The position numbers were made by a program, and so were the translations under genes. DNA of 9,757 nt, from the NCBI GenBank assembly GCA_041164825.1, contig JBEAOO010000227.1, positions 1-9,757 of the forward strand, read 5' to 3'. Shown piece by piece: positions 1 to 6,145 of this stretch. Every line of letters begins with the position of its first letter. Within the stretch, counting starts at the first letter, position 1. The notes beneath the pieces are model-generated. The model was not told where the DNA came from. It made no database searches and was given only the letters and a program-made list of their open reading frames with translations. This DNA comes from JBEAOO01 sp041164825. Its GTDB lineage: Bacteria > Pseudomonadota > Gammaproteobacteria > Burkholderiales > Burkholderiaceae_C.

Positions 1-1313
1 TCGCGCAGCAATTGCACTTCGGCCAGCAAGCGGTTTTGAGTCAGCGCCGGGGCGGTCAGCGGGGTGTGGTGGATCAGCGCGCGGGCTTCCGGCAGCTTGC
101 CTTGGCGGGCGAGCAGGCTGGCGCGGCGCGACTGCACATCAAGCACCTCGTTGCCCACAGGCTCGATGCGCGACAGCACCTGCTCGGCGCCCGCGTAGTC
201 TTTTTGCTGCTCGGCCGCCTGGGCCAACAGCAGCAAGGCGGTGGTGCGGGGCTTGCTGCGGCCGGCAGCGGCTGCCGGGGTGCTGGGGGTGTCGTCCTCG
301 CCGTCGTCGTCGGCGTTGGCTGGGGCTGCGGCGGCGCTGCTGGCCCGGCCGTCGGCCTCGTCCAGCAGGGCCAGGTGGCGCTCCAGGTCGGTGCGGGCGA
401 TGGCCGGTTGGCGCAACTCCAGGTGCAGCGCGCCCAGTGTCAACCACACCTGCGGGTGCTTGGGCTCGGCGCGGGCCACGGCGTCGAGCTGGGCCAGGGC
501 ATCGGGGTAGCGGTTCGCGCCGGTCAGCACGCGGGCATAGGCCATGCGCACAGGGGCGCTGGTGGGCACGGTGCGCAGGTGCTGGCTCACCAGCGCCTCG
601 GCCGCGCCGGTGCCGCGGGCCAGCAGGTCGAGCGCCAACAGCGCCGGCTCGGGCGCCGCCGGGTCCAGCGTTTGGGCACGCTGGGCCAACTCCAGTGCGG
701 CTTGCGGCTCGCCGGCCGAGAGCTTGGCCACGCCCACCGATACCCGCGCCGCGGCGCGCGTCAGCGGCTCGTCCATCTGGCTTTGCACCGCCTCCTGCAC
801 CCAGGTGGCGGCTTCTTTGCGGTTGGGGCTGCGCGCATAAAAGCCGGGCACGGCCGACACCAGCGCGGCGCGCTCGGCCGCAGGCGTCAGCTCAATCAGG
901 CTGCGCAGCGGCGCCACCGATTCGGCCGGGCGGCCCAGCGACACCAGCAACTGCACCAGGTAGCGGTGCGCGTCGGCCGACTTGGGGAAGGCCGTGCGCC
1001 AAGCGCGTGCCGCCGCCAGGGCTTGGTCGCCGGCGCGGGCTTGCAGGGCGATGTCGGTGGCGCGGCGAAACAGCTGTTCGCTCTTTTGGCTGCGCGCGGC
1101 GTCCAGCGTCAGCTCATAGGCCGAGCCCGGGTCGCCCGAGGCCAGTTGCACTTCGCTGATCAGCAGTTGATAAAACAGCCGAGCGTCCAGGGCCGAGTTG
1201 TTGACCTCGGCGGGCGCTGCCCCTTGGGCGGCCGCGGCCTGCAGGCCGAGCGCGCAGGCCGCGGCCCAGGCCAGTTGGCGCAGGGCGCGGCGGGGGGGCA
1301 AAGGCAAGGGCAT
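1..1313 (-). CDS. Exported tetratricopeptide-repeat protein, C-terminus cut off by the window edge
   Basis: The minus-strand frame is open from the ATG at 1313 down to base 1 without a stop, giving 437 complete codons. A GGGAG Shine-Dalgarno lies 7 nt before the ATG and supports this start. The N-terminus looks like a Sec signal peptide: Arg-rich at residues 8-12, then an Ala/Leu-rich core, with possible cleavage near residue 31 after an Ala run. The mature part is helical and repetitive, with TPR-like 34-residue units near residues 113-146, 190-220, 254-286 and 287-318, and more after 355. An Ala-rich, acidic linker (Asp/Glu cluster at 335-341) interrupts the repeats. TPR proteins are scaffolds without catalysis; a periplasmic or membrane-associated role is inferred from the signal. 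It is divergent from mutM. In Burkholderiales a TPR protein is often found here, upstream of lolB and ispE, which would lie off the left edge. The precise function is unknown. The opposite strand also stays open over 460 codons, but its translation is Gln/Arg/Gly-rich and resembles no protein family. Confidence 0.85.
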   Translation of the reverse strand, partial: MPLPLPPRRALRQLAWAAACALGLQAAAAQGAAPAEVNNSALDARLFYQLLISEVQLASGDPGSAYELTLDAARSQKSEQLFRRATDIALQARAGDQALAAARAWRTAFPKSADAHRYLVQLLVSLGRPAESVAPLRSLIELTPAAERAALVSAVPGFYARSPNRKEAATWVQEAVQSQMDEPLTRAAARVSVGVAKLSAGEPQAALELAQRAQTLDPAAPEPALLALDLLARGTGAAEALVSQHLRTVPTSAPVRMAYARVLTGANRYPDALAQLDAVARAEPKHPQVWLTLGALHLELRQPAIARTDLERHLALLDEADGRASSAAAAPANADDDGEDDTPSTPAAAAGRSKPRTTALLLLAQAAEQQKDYAGAEQVLSRIEPVGNEVLDVQSRRASLLARQGKLPEARALIHHTPLTAPALTQNRLLAEVQLLR

Positions 1314-1338
1314 GTGGGGGCTCCCAGAGTCAAAAATC

Positions 1339-1344
1339 ATTCTA
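1339..1344 (-). promoter_or_regulatory. Candidate -10 element for the TPR gene
   Basis: On the minus strand the hexamer reads TAGAAT, one mismatch from TATAAT. It would place the transcription start near 1332 and give a leader of about 19 nt that contains the GGGAG ribosome-binding site. No convincing -35 hexamer is visible 16-18 bases upstream, so this is a suggestion only. Confidence 0.35.
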
Positions 1345-1395
1345 CGGGCCGGGGTGATGCCGGCGAGGATTCGCGGTGCGACCCGCTTGGCGCCG

Positions 1396-1401
1396 GATAA
1401 T
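1396..1401 (+). promoter_or_regulatory. Candidate -10 element for mutM (predicts a leaderless mRNA)
   Basis: GATAAT is one mismatch from the sigma-70 -10 consensus and ends 7 nt before the mutM ATG. Standard geometry puts the transcription start at about 1408, directly before the start codon. That fits with the lack of a clear Shine-Dalgarno before mutM. The -35 region is poor: the nearest TTC-type match has a 20-nt spacer. The promoter could therefore be weak or need an activator. Confidence 0.4.
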
Positions 1402-1408
1402 TCCCTGC

Positions 1409-2245
1409 ATGCCTGAATTGCCCGAGGTCGAAACCACCCGCCAGAGTTTTGCCGAGCGCATCGCCGGCGCCCAAGTGCAGGCCGTGCGCCTGGGCAAGCC
1501 ACTGCGCTGGCCGCTGGGCGTGGCGCCCGAATCGATGGTGGGCCACACCGTGGGTGCGGCCACGCGGCGTGGCAAATACATCTGGCTGCCGGTGGCCGGG
1601 GCGCAGGGCGCGGCGGGTTTGTTGCTGCACCTGGGCATGTCGGGCTCGCTGGCCTTCATGCCTGAGCCGCCGCGCGGCGAGACGCCCGGCGCGCACGATC
1701 ATTTTGATCTTTACACCAGCCGTGGCCTGCTGCGCCTCACCGATCCGCGGCGCTTTGGCGCGGTGGTGTGGTCGCCCGCCATCGACGCCAACCCGGCCGC
1801 CAAGCTGCTGGCCGGCCTGGGGATGGAACCGTTTGATGCAGCCTTCAATGGCGCGCACCTGCATGCCGGCCTGCAGCGCCGCCGCGTCGCCATCAAACAG
1901 GCTCTGCTGGCCGGCGACATTGTTGTGGGCGCGGGCAACATTTACGCCTGCGAGGCGCTGTTCATGGCCGGTATCGACCCGCGCTTGCGCAGCGACGCAC
2001 TGAGCCGACCGCGTGCCCAGCGCTTGGCCGAGGCGGTGCGCGCGGTATTGGCGCAGGCCTTGGCGCTCGGCGGCTCCACGCTGCGTGATTTTCGCGATGC
2101 CCACGGCATGGCCGGCGCCTTCCAGTCGCAGGCGGCGGTGTATGGCCGCGAGGGCGAGCCTTGCCGCGTGTGCGCACAGCCGGTGCGGCGCATCGTGCAA
2201 GGCGCGCGCTCGACCTTCTTTTGCCCAGCGTGCCAAAAGCGCTGA
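1409..2245 (+). CDS. mutM: Bifunctional formamidopyrimidine-DNA glycosylase / AP lyase (Fpg)
   Basis: Fpg excises 8-oxoguanine and formamidopyrimidines from DNA and cleaves the abasic site by beta/delta elimination. The protein has 278 residues (E. coli Fpg has 269). The start is fixed by the family-defining MPELPEVET N-terminus, because Pro2 must be exposed to form the Schiff base; the upstream in-frame GTG at 1376 is excluded on that ground. Visible residues are Pro2 and Glu3 (catalysis), Lys56 in RRGKY, the HLGMSG loop at 74-79, DPRRFG at 112-117 (lesion and opposite-base recognition), and GNIYACEALF at 176-185. A C-terminal zinc finger has Cys252, Cys255, Cys272 and Cys275, with the DNA-binding Arg267 in its hairpin. 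All key residues are present, so the enzyme should be active. It is the first gene of a plus-strand cluster with dlp and mutY. No good Shine-Dalgarno is seen. Confidence 0.98.
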   Translation: MPELPEVETTRQSFAERIAGAQVQAVRLGKPLRWPLGVAPESMVGHTVGAATRRGKYIWLPVAGAQGAAGLLLHLGMSGSLAFMPEPPRGETPGAHDHFDLYTSRGLLRLTDPRRFGAVVWSPAIDANPAAKLLAGLGMEPFDAAFNGAHLHAGLQRRRVAIKQALLAGDIVVGAGNIYACEALFMAGIDPRLRSDALSRPRAQRLAEAVRAVLAQALALGGSTLRDFRDAHGMAGAFQSQAAVYGREGEPCRVCAQPVRRIVQGARSTFFCPACQKR

Positions 2246-2260
2246 GCCGCTGAGCCGCTG
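2241..2260 (+). repeat. 8-bp tandem repeat across the mutM stop codon
   Basis: The unit GCTGAGCC occurs twice in tandem (2241-2248, 2249-2256), followed by a half unit GCTG. The first copy contains the mutM stop TGA (2243-2245). Gain or loss of one unit downstream of the stop would not alter MutM. It is probably incidental. Confidence 0.6.
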
Positions 2261-2286
2261 CGCCGGCGGCGATACACGGTGCAACA

Positions 2287-2349
2287 CACCCGGCGCGTGG
2301 TCACGGCCGGGTGCACCAGGGGCTGCGATACCATGACCCGGCGTTTTTT
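2287..2349 (+). terminator. Terminator candidate with a competing upstream hairpin, between mutM and dlp
   Basis: Three complementary segments are present: ACCCGGC at 2288-2294, GCCGGGT at 2306-2312, and ACCCGGC again at 2336-2342. Segments 2 and 3 form a 7-bp, nearly all-G/C stem with a 23-nt loop. One base later comes a run of six T (2344-2349), as in a Rho-independent terminator. Segments 1 and 2 instead form an 8-bp stem (2287-2294 with 2306-2313) that can extend inward by three pairs with one bulged base. That hairpin would remove segment 2 from the terminator. The simplest reading is a mutM terminator; an attenuator-like switch for dlp is possible. Short G/C complementarities are common in this base composition. 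Confidence 0.4.
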
Positions 2350-2395
2350 CTCGCGCGCCTGCTGCTTCTTTTTCCCTCCCCGAACGCCCGCATGA
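2333..2395 (+). CDS. Possible 20-codon leader peptide overlapping the dlp start
   Basis: An ORF beginning ATG ACC CGG CGT TTT TTC runs 20 codons and ends in the TGA at 2393-2395. That stop overlaps the dlp start codon at 2392 as ATGA. The peptide begins MTRRFF, has five Phe in all, an adjacent Cys pair, and a Pro-rich end. A Shine-Dalgarno-like AGGGG (2318-2322) sits 10 nt upstream, whereas the dlp ATG is preceded by a pyrimidine-rich stretch with no Shine-Dalgarno. Translation of this ORF could therefore deliver ribosomes to dlp. It may be chance: it is short, and I have no homologue to compare. Confidence 0.3.
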   Translation: MTRRFFSRACCFFFPPRTPA

Positions 2396-4377
2396 CATCC
2401 ACTTTCGCCCACAGTTTGGACGCCCTGGGCGAGTGGCGCGCCGTCGTGAGCGAGCAGGTGCTCGCCCTGTCGCGCTTTCTGCGCGACCAAGAACTCGTCA
2501 ACGAGCCCGTGCAACAAGCGCTCGACACGGTGCACCGCCGGCTCGACGCCGACCGCCTGGTGGTGGCCTTTGTGGGCGAGTTCTCGCGCGGTAAATCGGA
2601 GCTGATCAACGCGCTGTTTTTTGGCGATGCCGGCCAGCGCGTGCTGCCCGCCACGCCGGGGCGCACCACCATGTGCCCGGTCGAGTTGGGGTTTGACCCC
2701 GGCCAGCCGCCGGCGCTGGCGCTGCTGCCGGTGGCCACGCGGCTCACGGGTTTGTCGCTGGCCGAAATGCGCGAACAGCCGCAGGCCTGGACGGTGATCC
2801 CCATCGATCCCGCGCACCCTGCGGATCTGCCCGACGCGCTGCAAGCCGTTTGCCGCACCCAGCAGGTCAGCCGCGACGACGCGCGCCGCCTGGGTTTTTG
2901 GGACGACCAGCAGCCCGACGACAACCCGCCCGTCGATGCGCAGGGCCAGGTGGAGGTGCCGATGTGGCGCCACGCCGTCATCAACTACCCGCACCCGCTG
3001 CTGCGCCAGGGCCTGGTGGTGCTCGACACCCCTGGGCTCAACGCCATTGGCGCCGAGCCCGAGCTGACCTTGGGCCTGCTGCCGGGTGTGCACGCCACCG
3101 TGTTCATCTTGGGTGCCGACACCGGCGTGACGCGTTCCGACCTCACCATCTGGCGCGACCACCTCGGCGGCTCCTCGCTCACCCGCTGGGTGGTGCTCAA
3201 CAAGATCGATGGCCTGCGCGACCCGCTTGCCACCCCGGCCGAGGTGGCGGTGCAAATTGAGCGCCAGCGGCAGAACGCCGCCTCGATGCTGGGCGTGGAC
3301 GTGGGGCGGGTGTTTCCGGTCTCGGCGCGCCAAGGTTTGGCCGCACGCATGGCCGGTGACGCCCGCGCGCTGGCCGACAGCCGCATCAAACAGCTCGAAC
3401 GCGCGCTGGTGGCCGAGTTGCTGCCCGCACGCGCCGAGCTGCTGCAGCAATCGGTGGCGCGCGCCGTCAACGAGGCCATGGGCGGCGCCATGCGCCAGCT
3501 CGCCGGCCAGCGCCGGCAGGTGACGGAGCAGCTGCTGGAGTTGCGCGCGCTGCGCGGCAAAAGCGACGACAAGCGCCAGCTCATGTTGACCCGACTCGAC
3601 CGCGAAACGCGCGAATTCGAGCACTGCGTGACCCACCTGCAAGCCCTGCGTTCGGTGCATGCGCGCTTGCTCCACCAAGCCCTCACACCGCTGAGCAATG
3701 AGAGTTTGCGCGCCGAGGTCAAGGCCTTGCAAGCAGCGCTCGGCAGCACGCTCATCAAATTTGGAGCGCGCAAAGCGTTTGCGGCCTTGACCGCGCGCTT
3801 GCGGGCGCACCTCGACGGCGCCGGTCACCGCAGCGCCGAGATCCGCGAGTTGTTGTCGGGCAGTTTCAACACGCTCAATGCCGACTTCGGTTTTGCCCTG
3901 GCCGTGAGCAGCGGCCCCGACCTCGCGCCGCAGTTGAACGAGCTGGCGCTGATCGAGCGCAACTACCTGCAGTACCTCGGCCTGGGCCAGGCCCTGCGCT
4001 TGTCGCAGCCGCGTTTCATGGAGCAATTCCGCCGCATGCTGCTGAGCAAGCTGCGGGTGGTGTTTGAGGGCGCCAGTGGCGAGTTGGAGCGTTGGGCCAA
4101 GACCCACTCGGCATTGGTCGATGGGCAGCTGCGCGAGCGCCGCCGCAACTTCCGCCACCGGCGCGATTCGCTGGAGCGCGTGATGAGCGCGGCCACCGAT
4201 CTGGAGCAACGCCTGCGCGAGCTCGATGCCCAAGAGCGCCAGCTGCAAGCCGTGCAAATGCGCTGCAAGGTGCTCGGCGAGGCGGTGCTGCAAGGCTTGG
4301 CCTTGGGGGCCGAGGCCTTGGCCGATGAGGGGCCGTCCAGCAGCCCCGTCAGCAGCTTCGGCCACGAGCTCACCTGA
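2392..4377 (+). CDS. Dynamin-family large GTPase (dlp)
   Basis: The protein has 661 residues. The N-terminal GTPase domain (about residues 55-345) shows all G motifs: G1 GEFSRGKS at 62-69, G2 Thr within 91-93, G3 DTPG at 212-215, G4 NKID at 270-273, and a G5-like SAR at 311-313. Beyond it the protein is almost wholly helical, with charged, coiled-coil-like stretches around 345-425 and 555-625. I see no transmembrane helix, so it is probably cytosolic or peripherally membrane-bound. Dynamin relatives couple GTP hydrolysis to self-assembly on membranes; E. coli CrfC (YjdA) instead binds the replication clamp and affects chromosome colocalisation. Placement between mutM and mutY, with its stop overlapping the mutY start, suggests a link to DNA maintenance, but that is inference. 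The start chosen is ATG 2392. An in-frame GTG at 2311 would add 27 residues with a hydrophobic LARLLLLF segment but lies inside a hairpin. The antisense strand also has a long open frame (1942-4365), judged a composition artefact. Confidence 0.9.
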   Translation: MTSTFAHSLDALGEWRAVVSEQVLALSRFLRDQELVNEPVQQALDTVHRRLDADRLVVAFVGEFSRGKSELINALFFGDAGQRVLPATPGRTTMCPVELGFDPGQPPALALLPVATRLTGLSLAEMREQPQAWTVIPIDPAHPADLPDALQAVCRTQQVSRDDARRLGFWDDQQPDDNPPVDAQGQVEVPMWRHAVINYPHPLLRQGLVVLDTPGLNAIGAEPELTLGLLPGVHATVFILGADTGVTRSDLTIWRDHLGGSSLTRWVVLNKIDGLRDPLATPAEVAVQIERQRQNAASMLGVDVGRVFPVSARQGLAARMAGDARALADSRIKQLERALVAELLPARAELLQQSVARAVNEAMGGAMRQLAGQRRQVTEQLLELRALRGKSDDKRQLMLTRLDRETREFEHCVTHLQALRSVHARLLHQALTPLSNESLRAEVKALQAALGSTLIKFGARKAFAALTARLRAHLDGAGHRSAEIRELLSGSFNTLNADFGFALAVSSGPDLAPQLNELALIERNYLQYLGLGQALRLSQPRFMEQFRRMLLSKLRVVFEGASGELERWAKTHSALVDGQLRERRRNFRHRRDSLERVMSAATDLEQRLRELDAQERQLQAVQMRCKVLGEAVLQGLALGAEALADEGPSSSPVSSFGHELT

Positions 4378-5480
4378 TGAGCCAGCGACCCGAGGGCGCT
4401 CCGGACTTCGCTGTCAGGCTGGTGGCGTGGCAACGCACGCATGGCCGCCACCACCTGCCCTGGCAGCACACCCGCGACCCCTACCGCGTGTGGCTGTCCG
4501 AGATCATGTTGCAGCAAACCCAGGTGGCCACGGTGCTGGGCTACTACGAGCGGTTTTTGCAGCGCTTCCCGACCGTGGCCGAGCTGGCCGCAGCACCCCA
4601 AGACGATGTGTTGGCGCTGTGGAGCGGCCTGGGTTACTACAGCCGCGCGCGCAACCTGCACCGCTGCGCGCAAGCCGTGGTGGCGCTGCACGGCGGGGTG
4701 TTTCCCCGCAGCAGCGCGGCGCTGGCCGAGTTGCCGGGCATCGGCCCCTCCACCGCGGCCGCCGTGGCGTCGTTTTGTTTTGCCGAGCGTGTGGCCATCT
4801 TGGACGGCAATGTGAAGCGCGTGCTCACGCGGGTGCTGGGCTTTGATGGCGACCTGGCGCAATCGGCCCAAGAGCGCGCGCTGCAAGGGCATGCCACCGC
4901 CCTGTTGCCCGAGGCGGCCGACGACATGCCCGCCTACACCCAGGGCATCATGGATCTGGGCGCCACGGTCTGCACCTCGCGCTCGCCCACCTGTTTGTTG
5001 TGCCCCATGGCCAGCAGCTGCGTGGCCGCGGCCGAGGGCGAGCCCGAGCGCTACCCGGTGAAAACGCGCAAGCTCAAACGCGGCCAGCGCGAGCACGTGT
5101 GGCTGTGGCTGCAGCAGGGCGATCGGCTGTGGCTCACCCAGCGGCCCGAGACGGGCGTGTGGGCGCGGCTCTGGAGCCTGCCCGAGTTCGACAGCACGGC
5201 CGAGTTTGATGCCGCCAGCGAGGGCTGGCCCGGGCAGGGCGAGTGGCTGCCCAGCTTCACCCACGTGCTCACCCATTTGGATTGGCGACTTCACCCATTG
5301 CGCTGGACGCTGCCGGCCGGAGTCCAAGGCGCGGCAGCGGCTGAGGGCGCCGACCGCGTCGCGCGCAAGGCCATCACCGCAGCGTGGCCCGACGGGGGCT
5401 GGTACACCCGCGAGCAAGCGCTGGCCATGGGCCTGCCGGCGCCCCTGCGCAAGCTGCTCGAAACCCACGCGCAGGGCTGA
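4377..5480 (+). CDS. mutY: Adenine DNA glycosylase
   Basis: MutY removes adenine mispaired with 8-oxoguanine, completing the GO repair pathway begun by MutM. The protein has 367 residues, close to the usual 350-370. The N-terminal glycosylase domain has catalytic Glu42 in WLSEIMLQQTQV, the helix-hairpin-helix LPGIGPSTAAAV at 119-130, and catalytic Asp143 in ILDGNVKRVL. The [4Fe-4S] cluster ligands are Cys199, Cys206, Cys209 and Cys215, with the canonical C-x6-C-x2-C-x5-C spacing. The C-terminal NUDIX-like domain (about 235-365) recognises 8-oxoG and contains the FTHVLTH segment at 294-300. The start codon shares one base with the dlp stop (TGATG), and only a weak GAG precedes it, so translation is probably coupled to dlp. 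It converges with the LON-domain gene, leaving 21 bp between the two stops. Confidence 0.98.
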   Translation: MSQRPEGAPDFAVRLVAWQRTHGRHHLPWQHTRDPYRVWLSEIMLQQTQVATVLGYYERFLQRFPTVAELAAAPQDDVLALWSGLGYYSRARNLHRCAQAVVALHGGVFPRSSAALAELPGIGPSTAAAVASFCFAERVAILDGNVKRVLTRVLGFDGDLAQSAQERALQGHATALLPEAADDMPAYTQGIMDLGATVCTSRSPTCLLCPMASSCVAAAEGEPERYPVKTRKLKRGQREHVWLWLQQGDRLWLTQRPETGVWARLWSLPEFDSTAEFDAASEGWPGQGEWLPSFTHVLTHLDWRLHPLRWTLPAGVQGAAAAEGADRVARKAITAAWPDGGWYTREQALAMGLPAPLRKLLETHAQG

Positions 5481-5507
5481 TCAGCGCCGCCGGCGCCGGC
5501 CTCAGCC
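5475..5507. terminator. Symmetric stem-loop between the convergent mutY and LON-domain genes
   Basis: Both genes end in GGC TGA on facing strands, so GGCTGA (5475-5480) is the exact complement of TCAGCC (5502-5507). The sequence between them contains the 12-bp perfect palindrome GCCGGCGCCGGC (5489-5500). Both transcripts would carry a G/C-rich hairpin here. No T-run follows on either strand, so it is not a standard intrinsic terminator; it may assist Rho-dependent ending or transcript stability. Confidence 0.3.
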
Positions 5508-6140
5508 GATCACGCCCTGTTCGCGCAAAAAGCGGTCCACCAGGCGAAGCCGTGCCATCGGGTCGTTCAGCATCATCAGCTGCTGCTTGGCCGCCGCCGC
5601 GATGGGCAAGATCTCGCACCAGCGGTTGGCCACCCAGCTGGCGTCGTCCAGCATGTGCGGCACCAAAAACGGCTCGGCGCCTTGGCCCTTGAGCGCCTCA
5701 ATGGCCTCGCCCAGCGCGCGGGCGCAGGCCTGCACATCGGGCTCGGGCGGCAGCGTCGGGTCAGCGGGCAGCCGTTGCGCCTCGGCCATCCACAGCCCAT
5801 CGGCCGCCTGCCAACTGCGGCCGATGGCAAAGCGCTGCGTGCCGCGGCAGCGCACTTGCAGAATGCCGGGCTGCGTGCTGTCCACGTCCATCAGCTCGGC
5901 CAGCGTGCCCGCGCTTTCCAGCACCACCGCTTCGCTGGCATCGGCGCGCACCTCGCCGCCTTGGCGCAAGGCCACCACGCCAAAGGGCCGCTGCTGACGC
6001 AGGCAGTTGCCGATCAGGTCGAGGTAACGCGCCTCAAACACCTTGAGCCCCAACAAGCCGCCGGGAAACAGCACGCTGCGCAGCGGAAACAGCGGCAGTG
6101 CGGTCATCGCACCGGTGTCTGCGCTGCGGTCCGCTGGCAT
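5502..6140 (-). CDS. LON substrate-binding (N-terminal) domain protein, protease-less
   Basis: The protein has 212 residues consisting essentially of the PUA-like N-terminal domain of Lon protease. The diagnostic opening is LPLFPLRSVLFPGG (15-28), followed by LKVFEARYLDLI (32-43), with a helical C-terminal half. The AAA+ ATPase and Ser-Lys protease domains are absent, so it cannot be a complete Lon protease. This stand-alone family is widespread in proteobacteria, and its function is not established; substrate or peptide binding is inferred from the domain. The ATG at 6140 begins 5 nt after the rapZ stop, with GGGA 9 nt upstream, so it is probably coupled to rapZ. An internal ATG at 6107 would give 201 residues starting MTALPLFPL, which resembles homologue N-termini and is a real alternative. 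It is the last gene of the nadK operon. Confidence 0.88.
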   Translation of the reverse strand: MPADRSADTGAMTALPLFPLRSVLFPGGLLGLKVFEARYLDLIGNCLRQQRPFGVVALRQGGEVRADASEAVVLESAGTLAELMDVDSTQPGILQVRCRGTQRFAIGRSWQAADGLWMAEAQRLPADPTLPPEPDVQACARALGEAIEALKGQGAEPFLVPHMLDDASWVANRWCEILPIAAAAKQQLMMLNDPMARLRLVDRFLREQGVIG

Positions 6141-6145
6141 GGGCC

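Noticed and set aside
12..1400. 462-codon open frame on the plus strand over the TPR gene
   Set aside because: The minus-strand frame has a signal peptide, TPR units and a Shine-Dalgarno; this one is Gln/Arg/Gly/His-rich with no recognisable fold. Long antisense frames are expected at this G+C content.
2311..2391. Upstream GTG start extending dlp by 27 residues, with a hydrophobic stretch that might be a membrane anchor
   Set aside because: The GTG lies within a stable hairpin with no Shine-Dalgarno, and the extension overlaps the T6 run and the small ORF; the ATG at 2392 gives a more natural dynamin-family N-terminus. Not fully excluded.
1942..4365. 807-codon minus-strand open frame antisense to dlp and mutM
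   Set aside because: It covers genes with intact catalytic motifs, and its own translation is a His/Gln/Arg/Ala-rich composition typical of reverse-strand shadows.
3963..5468. 501-codon minus-strand open frame antisense to mutY and the end of dlp
   Set aside because: mutY on the other strand has every catalytic and iron-sulphur residue in place; this frame has no motif.
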